The position numbers were made by a program, and so were the translations under genes. Positions 8,149-16,362 of a stretch of DNA of 64,000 nucleotides are shown here, one piece after another. The DNA is from Paraburkholderia caribensis (lineage in GTDB: Bacteria > Pseudomonadota > Gammaproteobacteria > Burkholderiales > Burkholderiaceae): positions 2,728,001-2,792,000 of the forward strand of contig NZ_CP026102.1 of the NCBI RefSeq assembly GCF_002902945.1. The letters run 5' to 3'. The notes beneath the pieces are model-generated. The model did not search any database, was not told where the DNA came from, and saw only the letters and a program-made list of their open reading frames with translations. Position 1 is the stretch's first letter. Each line of letters opens with the position of its first letter.

Positions 8149-10284
8149 ATGAGTAATAATCAGAACAACGAATTAAATATTTTTAAAGACCCTGGTATCG
8201 CGGCCCTCGTCACCATTGCCCGCTTTCATAGCATCGCCGCCGATGCCGCCCAGATGAGGCACGAGGCCGCAACCGAGACCGGACAACTCACCGACAAGCA
8301 ACTGATTCTTGCGGCCCGCCGCCTCGGTCTCAAAACACGTAATGTTCCGCTGCGCCCCGAAAAACTGACCACGACGCCGCTACCGGCACTCATTCTGGAC
8401 CGCAACGGTCAGCATTTTATTCTTGCAAAGACAGACGGCAAGACCGCGCTGGTCCTTGATTCGGGCGTGGCATCACCGGCGATCAAGCCGTTGGAAGAAG
8501 TTGTCGGAAGAAGTAACGGACACATGCTGCTGTTTGCATCGCGCGCATCGCTGGCGGGTGAACTGGCACGCTTCGACTTCTCCTGGTTCATCCCCGCCAT
8601 CGTCCGTTACCGCAAGCTGCTGCTCGAAGTATTGGGCGTGTCGCTCGCGCTGCAGTTGTTCGGCCTCGTTTCGCCATTGATGTTTCAGGTGGTGATGGAC
8701 AAGGTGCTGGTCAACCATACTTACAGCACGCTGAACGTCGTGTGCTTGACACTGCTCGTTGCGTCCGTCTTCGAAGTGTTGCTCACGGGCCTGCGCAACT
8801 ATGTGTTTTCTCACACGACCAACCGCATCGACGTCGAACTTGGCGCGCGTCTGTTTCGCCATCTGGTGGCGCTGCCACTCGGTTACTTCGGCGCACGGCG
8901 GGTAGGCGACACGGTGGCGCGGGTGCGGGAGCTGGAGAACATCCGCAATTTCCTGACCGGTCAGGCGCTCACGGCGATCATCGACCTGGCTTTTTCGTTC
9001 GTCTTTATTGGCGTGATGTGCGTGTATAGCGTTCCGCTGACGCTCATTGTGATCGCCTCGCTGCCGGTCTGTGGGGCGATTTCCGCCCTGCTCGTACCTG
9101 CCTTCCGGTCCAGGCTGAACGAGAAGTTTGCCCGTGGCGCGGATAACCAGTCGTTTCTCGTGGAATCGGTGTCGGGCGTCGAAACGCTCAAGGCAATGGC
9201 CGTCGAGCCGCAATTCATACGCCGCTGGGAATCGCAACTCGCCGCTTACGTCACCGCCGGCTTTCGCGTCAATCAGCTCGGCAACGTCGGGCAGCAACTG
9301 ATACAGCTGGTCGGCAAGCTCGTGACGCTGGCGACGCTCTTCATCGGCGCGCGCCTCGTCATCGACGGCCGGCTGAGCGTCGGCGAACTGGTCGCCTTCA
9401 ACATGATGTCGCAACGCGTGAGTGCGCCCGTGCTACGGCTCGCGCAGCTATGGCAGGACTTCCAGCAGGTCGGCATCTCCATGCTACGCCTCGGCGACAT
9501 CCTGAACACACGCTCCGAACTGCCGCAGACGCGTCAGGCGTTGCCGCCGATCCGTGGCGACATCCAGTTCCAGAACATCCGCTTCCGTTACCGTCCGGAT
9601 GGTCGCCCAGTGATCGACGACGTGTCCATCGATGTCCGGGCAGGTCAGGTCGTCGGCATCGTCGGCCGTTCGGGATCGGGCAAGAGCACACTCACGAAGC
9701 TGCTGCAACGCCTCTACATTCCCGAGCAGGGAACAGTCCGCATCGACGGCGCTGATCTCGCGCTCGCCGATCCCGTCTGGCTGCGCAGGCAGATCGGTGT
9801 CGTGCTGCAGGAGAACCTGCTGTTCAACCGCTCCGTGCGCGAGAACATCGCGCTGGCCGATCCCGGCGTGCCGCTCGAAACAGTGATCCGCGCAGCGCAG
9901 ATCGCCGGCGCGCATCAGTTCATCTGCGAACTGCCCGAAGGATACGACACCGTGGTGGGTGAGCACGGCAGCAATCTGTCGGGCGGACAGCGCCAGCGCA
10001 TCGCAATTGCCCGTGCGCTGCTAACCAATCCGCGCATCCTCATCTTCGATGAAGCGACGAGCGCGCTCGACTTCGAAACCGAACGCGTGATTCGCGACAA
10101 CATGAAGGCGATCTGTGCAGGGCGCACTGTCATCATCATCGCGCACCGGCTAAGCGCCGTGCGGCACGCCGACCAGATCATCGCGATGGACGGTGGACGC
10201 ATCGTCGAACAGGGTAATCACGAGACGCTGTTGCGACACGCGGGCTACTACGCGCACCTCGTATCCATCCAGGATGGTCAATGA
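8149..10284 (+). CDS. Type I secretion ABC exporter (HlyB type, C39-like N-domain)
   Basis: A 711-residue inner-membrane ABC transporter. Residues about 10-130 form a peptidase-C39-like domain in which the catalytic Cys region reads D-P-G-I-A-A-L, so it is a non-proteolytic HlyB-type docking domain. A membrane domain (about 150-430) follows. The ATPase has Walker A G-R-S-G-S-G-K-S-T (about 506), signature L-S-G-G-Q-R-Q-R (about 610), Walker B I-L-I-F-D-E-A and the H-loop A-H-R-L-S. The ATG at 8149 is chosen by family length although no clear SD precedes it. It ends in an ATGA overlap with the adaptor gene, so the two are translationally coupled. Confidence 0.9.
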   Translation: MSNNQNNELNIFKDPGIAALVTIARFHSIAADAAQMRHEAATETGQLTDKQLILAARRLGLKTRNVPLRPEKLTTTPLPALILDRNGQHFILAKTDGKTALVLDSGVASPAIKPLEEVVGRSNGHMLLFASRASLAGELARFDFSWFIPAIVRYRKLLLEVLGVSLALQLFGLVSPLMFQVVMDKVLVNHTYSTLNVVCLTLLVASVFEVLLTGLRNYVFSHTTNRIDVELGARLFRHLVALPLGYFGARRVGDTVARVRELENIRNFLTGQALTAIIDLAFSFVFIGVMCVYSVPLTLIVIASLPVCGAISALLVPAFRSRLNEKFARGADNQSFLVESVSGVETLKAMAVEPQFIRRWESQLAAYVTAGFRVNQLGNVGQQLIQLVGKLVTLATLFIGARLVIDGRLSVGELVAFNMMSQRVSAPVLRLAQLWQDFQQVGISMLRLGDILNTRSELPQTRQALPPIRGDIQFQNIRFRYRPDGRPVIDDVSIDVRAGQVVGIVGRSGSGKSTLTKLLQRLYIPEQGTVRIDGADLALADPVWLRRQIGVVLQENLLFNRSVRENIALADPGVPLETVIRAAQIAGAHQFICELPEGYDTVVGEHGSNLSGGQRQRIAIARALLTNPRILIFDEATSALDFETERVIRDNMKAICAGRTVIIIAHRLSAVRHADQIIAMDGGRIVEQGNHETLLRHAGYYAHLVSIQDGQ

Positions 10285-11705
10285 TGCGATCACTCAGGCT
10301 TCAGGCGCTCGCCGATCTGGTCCGGCGCTACGTCGGCGTATGGCGTGCCGTGTGGGGTATCCGCGCGCAACTGGAACGCGCGCCGCGCGCGGCCGACCAG
10401 CTCGCCTTTCTGCCCGCCGAACTGGAACTCGTCGAGACGCCGGTCCATCCGGCGCCGCGCTGGACGATGCGGGTGTTGATCCTGCTGTCGGTGATCGTTC
10501 TGCTGATTGGCGTGGTTGGGCGGTTGGATATTGTGGTGACGGCAAGCGGCCAGTTCGTCCCGAATGCGCGGGTCAAGGTTATCCAGCCGGCGATCACGGG
10601 CGTCGTTCGTGAAATCCGGGTACGTGACGGCGAACGCGTCGCGCCCGGTCAGTTGCTGATGAAACTGGACGCGACGCTTGCTGCCGCCGACGCCGACAAG
10701 GCGCGCTCCTCCCTGCTCGACGCCGAGCTGGCCGCAGCGCGCGCGAATGCCTTGCTGGCATCACAACGCGATAACCGGTTGCCGGTGGTCGGGCATGTCG
10801 AAGGCGTGTCGGAAGCGAGAATGCAGGACGCACAGCGACAAGCTGAAAGCGCGTGGCTCGAATACCGCGCGCAGTACGACGGCGCGCATGCGGAACTGCT
10901 CAAGCGCCAGGCAGCACTCGACAGCACGCGCGCAGAGATCGCAAAGCTCGTGCGGACGTCGCCGCTCGCGCGTCAGCAGGCCGACGCGTATCAGGCGCTG
11001 GTAGCGGACCGCTACGTGGCGCGCAACGAATATCTGCAGAAGGAACAGGACGCCCTCGAGAAGGAACACGACCTCAATGCTCAACGCAGCCACGCGAATG
11101 AACTGGCAGCAGGTATCGCGGAACAGCGCGCGCAGATTGAGACGACCGTGTCGAAATTCCGTCGCGATCAACTGGACGAACTTGAAAAGGACACGCAGCA
11201 GATCGCACAGAGCCGTAACGACGAGACCAAGGCGCAGACGCGTCAGTCGTTGCTGAGCCTGACTGCGCCCGTCGCCGGTACGGTGCAGCAGCTGAATGTC
11301 CACACCCTGGGAGGCGTCGTGACAACAGCGCAATCGCTGATGGAGATCGTGCCCGATGACGCGCTTGAAGTTGAGGCAAGACTGCAGAACAAGGACATCG
11401 GGTTTGTGGAAGTCGGCCAGCACGCGGCGGTGAAGATCGAAGCATTTCCCTTTACTCGCTACGGATATCTGCGCGGTACTGTTATGTCCGTTTCCAACGA
11501 CGCGGTGCAGGACAAGAAGCTGGGGCCAACGTTTCCAGTGCGGATCCGGCTAGAGACTAGCCGTATTCACATCGACAACCGCTGGATAACGCTCAGCCCA
11601 GGCATGGCCGTGACGGCCGACATCCGCACCGGAAAGCGCAGTGTAATCGGCTATTTTTTCGATCCGCTATTGCGCACGTCACAGGAGAGCATGCGTGAAC
11701 GCTAG
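10281..11705 (+). CDS. HlyD-family periplasmic adaptor of type I secretion
   Basis: A 474-residue membrane-fusion protein. It has a cytoplasmic start, one membrane helix (around residues 55-75, M-R-V-L-I-L-L-S-V-I-V-L-L-I-G-V-V), then a lipoyl-like half-motif (V-I-Q-P-A-I-T-G-V-V-R-E-I, D-G-E-R-V-A-P-G-Q-L-L), a long coiled-coil hairpin (about 130-320) and the second lipoyl half (S-L-T-A-P-V-A-G-T-V-Q-Q-L). It links the ABC exporter to the outer-membrane channel. It overlaps the exporter gene by four bases and the TolC-like gene by eleven, so the three form one operon. Confidence 0.92.
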   Translation: MMRSLRLQALADLVRRYVGVWRAVWGIRAQLERAPRAADQLAFLPAELELVETPVHPAPRWTMRVLILLSVIVLLIGVVGRLDIVVTASGQFVPNARVKVIQPAITGVVREIRVRDGERVAPGQLLMKLDATLAAADADKARSSLLDAELAAARANALLASQRDNRLPVVGHVEGVSEARMQDAQRQAESAWLEYRAQYDGAHAELLKRQAALDSTRAEIAKLVRTSPLARQQADAYQALVADRYVARNEYLQKEQDALEKEHDLNAQRSHANELAAGIAEQRAQIETTVSKFRRDQLDELEKDTQQIAQSRNDETKAQTRQSLLSLTAPVAGTVQQLNVHTLGGVVTTAQSLMEIVPDDALEVEARLQNKDIGFVEVGQHAAVKIEAFPFTRYGYLRGTVMSVSNDAVQDKKLGPTFPVRIRLETSRIHIDNRWITLSPGMAVTADIRTGKRSVIGYFFDPLLRTSQESMRER

Positions 11706-13122
11706 CCAACAGATCCGGATCGCGCTGCTGGCTGGCCTCGCCGCACTGAGCGGATCCGCAGATGCTTTCGATGCGCTACGCGCCGAGCAGGACATCTCCG
11801 CCACGCCAGCAGGTTCAATGGTGACGGTCTGTCAGTTTGCAGAATCGCCGGGCCGGCCATTGAGGCTGGCGGAAGCCGTCGAACGGGCCTTGTGTAACAA
11901 CCCGAAGACGCGTGCAGCATGGGCGGCAGTCAAGGCTCAGGCAGCAGGCGTGGGCGTCGCGCGAGCGGCTTACCTGCCGACCGTATCGGCAACATGGCAA
12001 GGCGTGCGCGAAAGCTCTGTGACAGACATCGAGAATCACCCGATGCTGGGTTCGAATACGGTGTCGAACGTTCAATCGGCGAGCGTGAGCCTGAACTGGA
12101 TGCTGTTCGACTTCGGTGCCCGCGAGGCTGGGTTGAAGAATGCGAACGCCCTGCTTGACGCGGCACAGGCCATGCAAGACGCGTCATTGCAAAATTCGTT
12201 TGCGCTAATTTCTAAGGATTACTACTCGTATCAAGCCGCCGTAGGTGCATGGAATGCGGCCAGTGACGTCGAGCAGATGACGCGAGAGAGCATGACGGCT
12301 GCGCAGGCGCGAGTGGACCGGGGCATTGCACCAGTCAGCGATGCATTGCAGGCACAGACACAGCATGAGCAGGCGGTATTCGGCCTGACAAAGGCTGAAA
12401 GCGAGGCACAGACCGCGCGTGGCACGCTCGCATCCGATATGAACCTCGATCCATCCGTGCCACTGGACGTGCCGCCCGTCGCGGAGAACGCGGTGCCGGG
12501 CAAGACATTTAGCGCGTCGGTTGAACAGATGATTCGCGATGTGCAGGACACGCATCCATCCGTGCGGTCGGCCCGGGCGCAGTACGAGGCGTCGCTTGCC
12601 AAGGTGACACAGACCCGCGCGCAGGGCTTGCCCAGTGTCAGCCTGATTGCGAAATACAGTCGGAACAACGCACCGCAGAGTCTGGGACTGGGTGAACCGA
12701 CGTATCCGTCGAAAGGCCACGATGCGTTCGTCGGCGTCCAGGTGAGCATTCCATTATTCGAAGGATTTGCACGGCGCTACCAGATCGATCAGGCGCAAGC
12801 GCAGGCCGAACGGCAGCAGGACGCACTCGACGACGCGCGACGGCAGGTCGCGCTTGATGTGTGGAGCAGCTATCAGAAGCTCACTGAGACGACGAAGAAC
12901 ATGAAGAACAGTGCGAATCTGTTGACGCTCGCAGAGCGTTCCTGGGACGCATCTCGGCACCGATATGACGCGGGTGTGGGGAACATCCTCGAACTGCTGA
13001 ACACCCAGGCGGCGCTGGCCAACGCGCAACAAAGACGCATTCAAGCGATCACGGACTGGAACAACGCACGGGTCGATCTGGCCTCGAAGCTGGGAGAGTT
13101 GGGGAGGGAAAACCTTGAATGA
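11695..13122 (+). CDS. TolC-family outer-membrane channel
   Basis: A 475-residue outer-membrane efflux protein. The GTG at 11695 is preceded by AGGAG at seven bases and gives a signal peptide (I-A-L-L-A-G-L-A-A-L-S-G-S-A-D-A). Two repeated OEP domains follow, with long helices rich in Q/A/R and the typical motifs L-A-E-A-V-E-R-A-L-x-N-N-P (start of first repeat) and N-A-R-V-D-L-A-S-K-L-G (end). It is the third component of a complete type I system, which suggests a dedicated rather than housekeeping TolC. Confidence 0.9.
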   Translation: MNASQQIRIALLAGLAALSGSADAFDALRAEQDISATPAGSMVTVCQFAESPGRPLRLAEAVERALCNNPKTRAAWAAVKAQAAGVGVARAAYLPTVSATWQGVRESSVTDIENHPMLGSNTVSNVQSASVSLNWMLFDFGAREAGLKNANALLDAAQAMQDASLQNSFALISKDYYSYQAAVGAWNAASDVEQMTRESMTAAQARVDRGIAPVSDALQAQTQHEQAVFGLTKAESEAQTARGTLASDMNLDPSVPLDVPPVAENAVPGKTFSASVEQMIRDVQDTHPSVRSARAQYEASLAKVTQTRAQGLPSVSLIAKYSRNNAPQSLGLGEPTYPSKGHDAFVGVQVSIPLFEGFARRYQIDQAQAQAERQQDALDDARRQVALDVWSSYQKLTETTKNMKNSANLLTLAERSWDASRHRYDAGVGNILELLNTQAALANAQQRRIQAITDWNNARVDLASKLGELGRENLE

Positions 13123-13174
13123 TGCGAGGTTCCTATGAACGAACGAGGCTAGTGAGACTTTGAAGAGGTTAAAG

Positions 13175-13267
13175 ATGCTTTCCCTATCTGGCAAAGCTTC
13201 CTTAAGCCCGAACCGGAACTTCCGGTTCGGTTTATCCATGCTCAACTTAATAACGGAGCATTTATGA
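13175..13267 (+). CDS. Putative 30-residue leader ORF coupled to the secreted-protein gene
   Basis: ATG at 13175 follows AGAGG at six bases. The frame runs 30 codons (M-L-S-L-S-G-K-A-S-L-S-P then N-R-N-F-R-F-G) and its TGA overlaps the ATG of the downstream gene as ATGA. The hairpin at 13209-13229 lies within it, so ribosomes translating this ORF would open the hairpin. It could be a real leader peptide for translational coupling or a chance frame; no homologue is recognised. Confidence 0.35.
   Translation: MLSLSGKASLSPNRNFRFGLSMLNLITEHL
13209..13229 (+). terminator. Hairpin between the TolC gene and the cargo gene
   Basis: CGAACCGGAA and TTCCGGTTCG are exact reverse complements around one base, followed by GTTTAT. 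It may be a weak terminator or processing hairpin separating the secretion operon from the cargo gene, or a regulatory stem inside the short upstream ORF. Confidence 0.5.
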
Positions 13268-14871
13268 GCAATACAATCTACAGCGTCATGTCTGATGCGT
13301 CGTTTACTGCGGACAACGCGGAATTTGACGTCTCCAATGGAGCGTATCTGAACCTGAGCGGCTCGTCGGACACCGTGATCATGCAAAGTGATTCCATCGG
13401 TTTGACGTTCATGGGAAATGACAGCACGATCCTCGGCTCGAACTTCAGAGGAGCAAACGTCTTTGTGCGTGGATCGGGGAAAAATACTATCGATTTAGGC
13501 GACAATACCTCCCTTATCGATTGGAGCGAGGGGGGAGACATCATCACTATTGGCTCGAATAGCTCGATTGAAGCTGGCGCCTATGCAACAATTTACGCAA
13601 ATAAGGGCGGCGATAACATTTCTACCGGGGACAACGATTTCGTCTACGGTACCAATAACACAATTAATTTGCTATATGGTCAAACCACGCTCAATGGAAG
13701 CGGTAACCAAATCCATATGGACCGCGACGGTTTGGCGCTAGTTTTAAATGGATCAAACAATTCAATTTCCATGCAACAAGGCGTTGTGACGACAACGACC
13801 GCATCGCTGAGTGATGACGCGGCTGGAATCGTGGCCTCAGGAAGTGTTGATTTGGCATCCGTAACGCTCGTCGGTGGTATCGCTACCGTGAAACTCGGTG
13901 ACGGAAACGTTGCTCAAATCAATCACGTGACCTCTGGCACTACGCTGGAGTATACCGATCTCTATGGCAACAAGACGACGAGTAGCCTCACGGATTCAAA
14001 CCTGTCGCATATCTATGGGAGCCTGTACCTTGTGACCGGTGACGTACTCGCAAAGCTGAGCAACTCGACCCTCGATGTGGTCAGCGGCGCATCTCTAGAC
14101 CTTCAAGGCAATTCAGACACAGTGGTTTTGGAGGCAGGGGCCAAAGCAAATATATCGGGGAATGGAGTGACCGTAGTGGGTTCCACAGTGAGTGGAGCGT
14201 CTGTTTGGATGAGCGGTTCAGGAAATGTTATTCAACTGGGAGATAACAGTTATGTCATGGACTGGGGCAGTGATGGAGAGACCATTACCGTTGGCGCAAA
14301 CAGTCAGGTGAACGCTAACTCCAACGTAACCATCAATGCAACGCACGGGGGAGACACCGTCGTGGCGTACTGGAACAGTACGATCAACGCCAACAACGAC
14401 GATATCTCCGTGGTTACCGGTTCGGTCAACGGCAATAACAACACAATTCAATCGAACTATGGAAACGCGTCACTTAACCTGATCGGTTCGAATAACTCTG
14501 TTAACCTCACCTACTCGAATAACATCGTCAACCTCGACGGACACAACAATACGGTCTTTTTCAACGCCGACGATACCTCGCAATTGATCACGACTGAAAA
14601 CGGTGACTACGTCGAGGAGCGTGCTGACGGGTCGATCTGGTCCAGCTCTGCATCTGTTAACATCAAGGGCGGGGTTGTGACTCTCGGGTTCGGCGACGGC
14701 AATAAGGTCGTGATCTCCGGTTCGAAATCGGGCTTGTTAACAGACACCCAGGTTAATCAGCTGGTGTCTGCGATGGCATCCTACACGACCGGATCGGATG
14801 GTGTCTCGTCATCTTCCACCGCTCAGGCGCCCGTTGATTTGTCGCAACTTTTCGCATCGTCGCATCACTGA
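13264..14871 (+). CDS. Asn/Ser/Thr-rich duplicated repeat protein, probable type I secretion cargo
   Basis: A 535-residue acidic, cysteine-free protein without N-terminal signal peptide, directly behind the exporter/adaptor/TolC genes (GGAG, then ATG at 13264). Two long copies of one unit are visible: about residues 17-120 and 266-366 align block for block (S-x-D-T-V, G-A-x-V-x-x-x-G-S-G, L-G-D-N, D-W-x-x-x-G, I-T-x-G). Each copy ends later with a G-D-G-N segment (212-215 and 477-480). The spacing of N, G and V suggests a beta-solenoid. Canonical RTX nonapeptides are missing. The tail Q-V-N-Q-L-V-S-A-M-A-S-Y (496-507) then a Pro-containing end resembles C-terminal signals of type I cargo. Codon use is AT-richer than in neighbours. 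Export and function (surface adhesin or matrix protein) are inference. Confidence 0.6.
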   Translation: MSNTIYSVMSDASFTADNAEFDVSNGAYLNLSGSSDTVIMQSDSIGLTFMGNDSTILGSNFRGANVFVRGSGKNTIDLGDNTSLIDWSEGGDIITIGSNSSIEAGAYATIYANKGGDNISTGDNDFVYGTNNTINLLYGQTTLNGSGNQIHMDRDGLALVLNGSNNSISMQQGVVTTTTASLSDDAAGIVASGSVDLASVTLVGGIATVKLGDGNVAQINHVTSGTTLEYTDLYGNKTTSSLTDSNLSHIYGSLYLVTGDVLAKLSNSTLDVVSGASLDLQGNSDTVVLEAGAKANISGNGVTVVGSTVSGASVWMSGSGNVIQLGDNSYVMDWGSDGETITVGANSQVNANSNVTINATHGGDTVVAYWNSTINANNDDISVVTGSVNGNNNTIQSNYGNASLNLIGSNNSVNLTYSNNIVNLDGHNNTVFFNADDTSQLITTENGDYVEERADGSIWSSSASVNIKGGVVTLGFGDGNKVVISGSKSGLLTDTQVNQLVSAMASYTTGSDGVSSSSTAQAPVDLSQLFASSHH

Positions 14872-14923
14872 GAAGATTGCCCTTTGTCTTTCAGCGATAA
14901 TGCCAGGTAATCGTTGAAGCAGT

Positions 14924-14945
14924 CGGGGAGCGAATCGTCTCCCCG
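14924..14945 (+). terminator. Hairpin downstream of cargo gene
   Basis: CGGGGAG, eight-base loop, CTCCCCG, 53 bases after the cargo stop codon and between it and the convergent glycosyltransferase gene. There is no long T-run, so termination is plausible rather than certain. Confidence 0.45.
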
Positions 14946-15001
14946 CCTATATGCCCCCGCTTCTCGTAATAATACTATCCAGGCTTGACCCTTCGGTATC
15001 C

Positions 15002-15853
15002 TCAGATCTTAAGGTACGACAACGTAGTGCCGTAGTCCTGACCGAATCTGTTGAAGTACGTATTGGTCGGGTCCAGCCAACTTGTCAGAACGTGGCGGAT
15101 GTCACCGGCGCGCAGAGGAAAGCCGACGCTGGTCCCTGGCGCCTTAAGGAAGTCCGCGCTGAACTCCATCAGGACAATACGCTTGGACACCCGCGGATAA
15201 CAATTCGCGATATGCATTGGCCCTGAGTTCACTCCGATAAACCTCGCAGCCGAAGCGATCTCGGCGGCGCTTTCCCACAGGTCTAGTTTTCCGCGCAAAT
15301 CAATCACATTGCGGCCCTCTATCGGTTTGTCGTCCGCCGCGCCGACCTGCACGATCAACCAATCCCTGTAATTTTTACGTATTGCTGCGATTACGTCGTC
15401 GCTTAGCACCCTCACTTCATCTTCGCCAAGGTGGTGCTGAATAGCTAGCTCGCCCCTCTGCTCACGCCTAGAGCCAGTGGTGTGAACAACCAGTTTGTGA
15501 GGCACGATATCCTGCTCCTCGTGCAGATAAAGTCTAGGGTGTCTGTTAGCACCACCAGCGAGTCCGAGTCCATGCAGGACGAATTCGGTTTGTGAGCCAA
15601 ATAGAATACTATTGTATCGCCCCGCATAGCTCTCGATTTTGGATGGTTCACGCGCATCGGGATATACGAACAATTCAGTGTCGTCCATTCTGGCGGCCCG
15701 AAACTGAATGAACGGATTATGCTTGAACACCCAAATCCGCTCGTCCGAATAAAATAAACATTCGCCCTTCTGGGAAAAATAGGCTTCTGGTATCGCGGTT
15801 ACGGAAACTTGGTCTCCGATTGCTAAAAACGGGAGAATCAACTGTGTCGCCAT
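15002..15853 (-). CDS. GT9-like (heptosyltransferase-related) glycosyltransferase
   Basis: A 283-residue protein with two Rossmann-like halves. The C-terminal half carries the GT9/ADP-heptose glycosyltransferase hallmark: D-L-R-G-K-L-D-L (185-192), then A-A-E-I-A-S-A-A-R-F-I-G-V-N-S-G-P-M-H-I-A (196-216), where family members have (D/N)-S-G-P-x-H-I-A. The N-terminal half keeps a weak G-D-x-V motif (13-16). No membrane segment. It converges on the cargo gene and has the same lower-GC character. Glycosylation of the Asn/Ser/Thr-rich cargo is an inference; a surface-sugar role is the alternative. Confidence 0.6.
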   Translation of the reverse strand: MATQLILPFLAIGDQVSVTAIPEAYFSQKGECLFYSDERIWVFKHNPFIQFRAARMDDTELFVYPDAREPSKIESYAGRYNSILFGSQTEFVLHGLGLAGGANRHPRLYLHEEQDIVPHKLVVHTTGSRREQRGELAIQHHLGEDEVRVLSDDVIAAIRKNYRDWLIVQVGAADDKPIEGRNVIDLRGKLDLWESAAEIASAARFIGVNSGPMHIANCYPRVSKRIVLMEFSADFLKAPGTSVGFPLRAGDIRHVLTSWLDPTNTYFNRFGQDYGTTLSYLKI

Positions 15854-16362
15854 ATTTGGAATACGTGTGAAGGTTTGTGAGTCGCTTCACACCTTATACG
15901 CCACGCGACGGGGTATTCGTAAAAAACCGTGACACCTCATGAACGCTGTCAGAGGTCATCGCATGAAAGGCTGATCGTTTAGGTGTCGGTCGAGCCTGAC
16001 AGGCGCGCGAATAGGTCAAGGGCGCAGGAATACGAACGCGAACAAGCATGTCCCCGTTTGAAGCGTGGGATCGCTCGGGGGCCCTCAGGCAAGAATTAGA
16101 ACTTCGGTGTTAGCCGCATTCTTTCGCCTGGCGACGCTTAAAGGGATAAGTCGTAACGCGGATGCCAGCGCAAAGGCAAAATCGGCGTTTTGCTTCTGCT
16201 TTCGCTGGCATCCGCGATGCGTTATCTAGCTTCAGGCGTCGCTCCTGGGCGGGGCGACGCCTGAAGCACGCTAACGTAACGCGGATGCCAGCGAAAACTA
16301 ACAATTCGCGGACGCCAGCGCAAACCCAAAGAAACCAACCAGCGTCGCAGACAAAAGAACGA
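15854..16362. other. Gene-free region at right edge of the island
   Basis: About 0.5 kb without a supportable gene. The left 250 bases show nothing I can name. The right part (16157-16320) is packed with short inverted and direct repeats and a large hairpin, listed separately. Confidence 0.6.
16157..16320. repeat. Cluster of CGCTGGCATCCGCG repeats with a large hairpin
   Basis: Four copies of one 14-bp element: 16157-16170 (inverted), 16203-16216 (direct), 16280-16293 (inverted) and a one-base variant CGCGGACGCCAGCG at 16307-16320. Between copies two and three, GCTTCAGGCGTCGC (16229-16242) pairs exactly with 16254-16267, and two to three further pairs close the stem to a five-base loop. The element also occurs at 7213-7226. 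This looks like a REP/BIME-type interspersed repeat. Confidence 0.7.

Noticed and set aside
13264..14871. RTX toxin
   Set aside because: G-G-x-G-x-D nonapeptides are absent; only loosely similar Gly/Asn/Asp spacing is present.
16157..16320. CRISPR-like array
   Set aside because: The repeat copies alternate in orientation, are only 14 bp and have irregular spacing; no cas genes.
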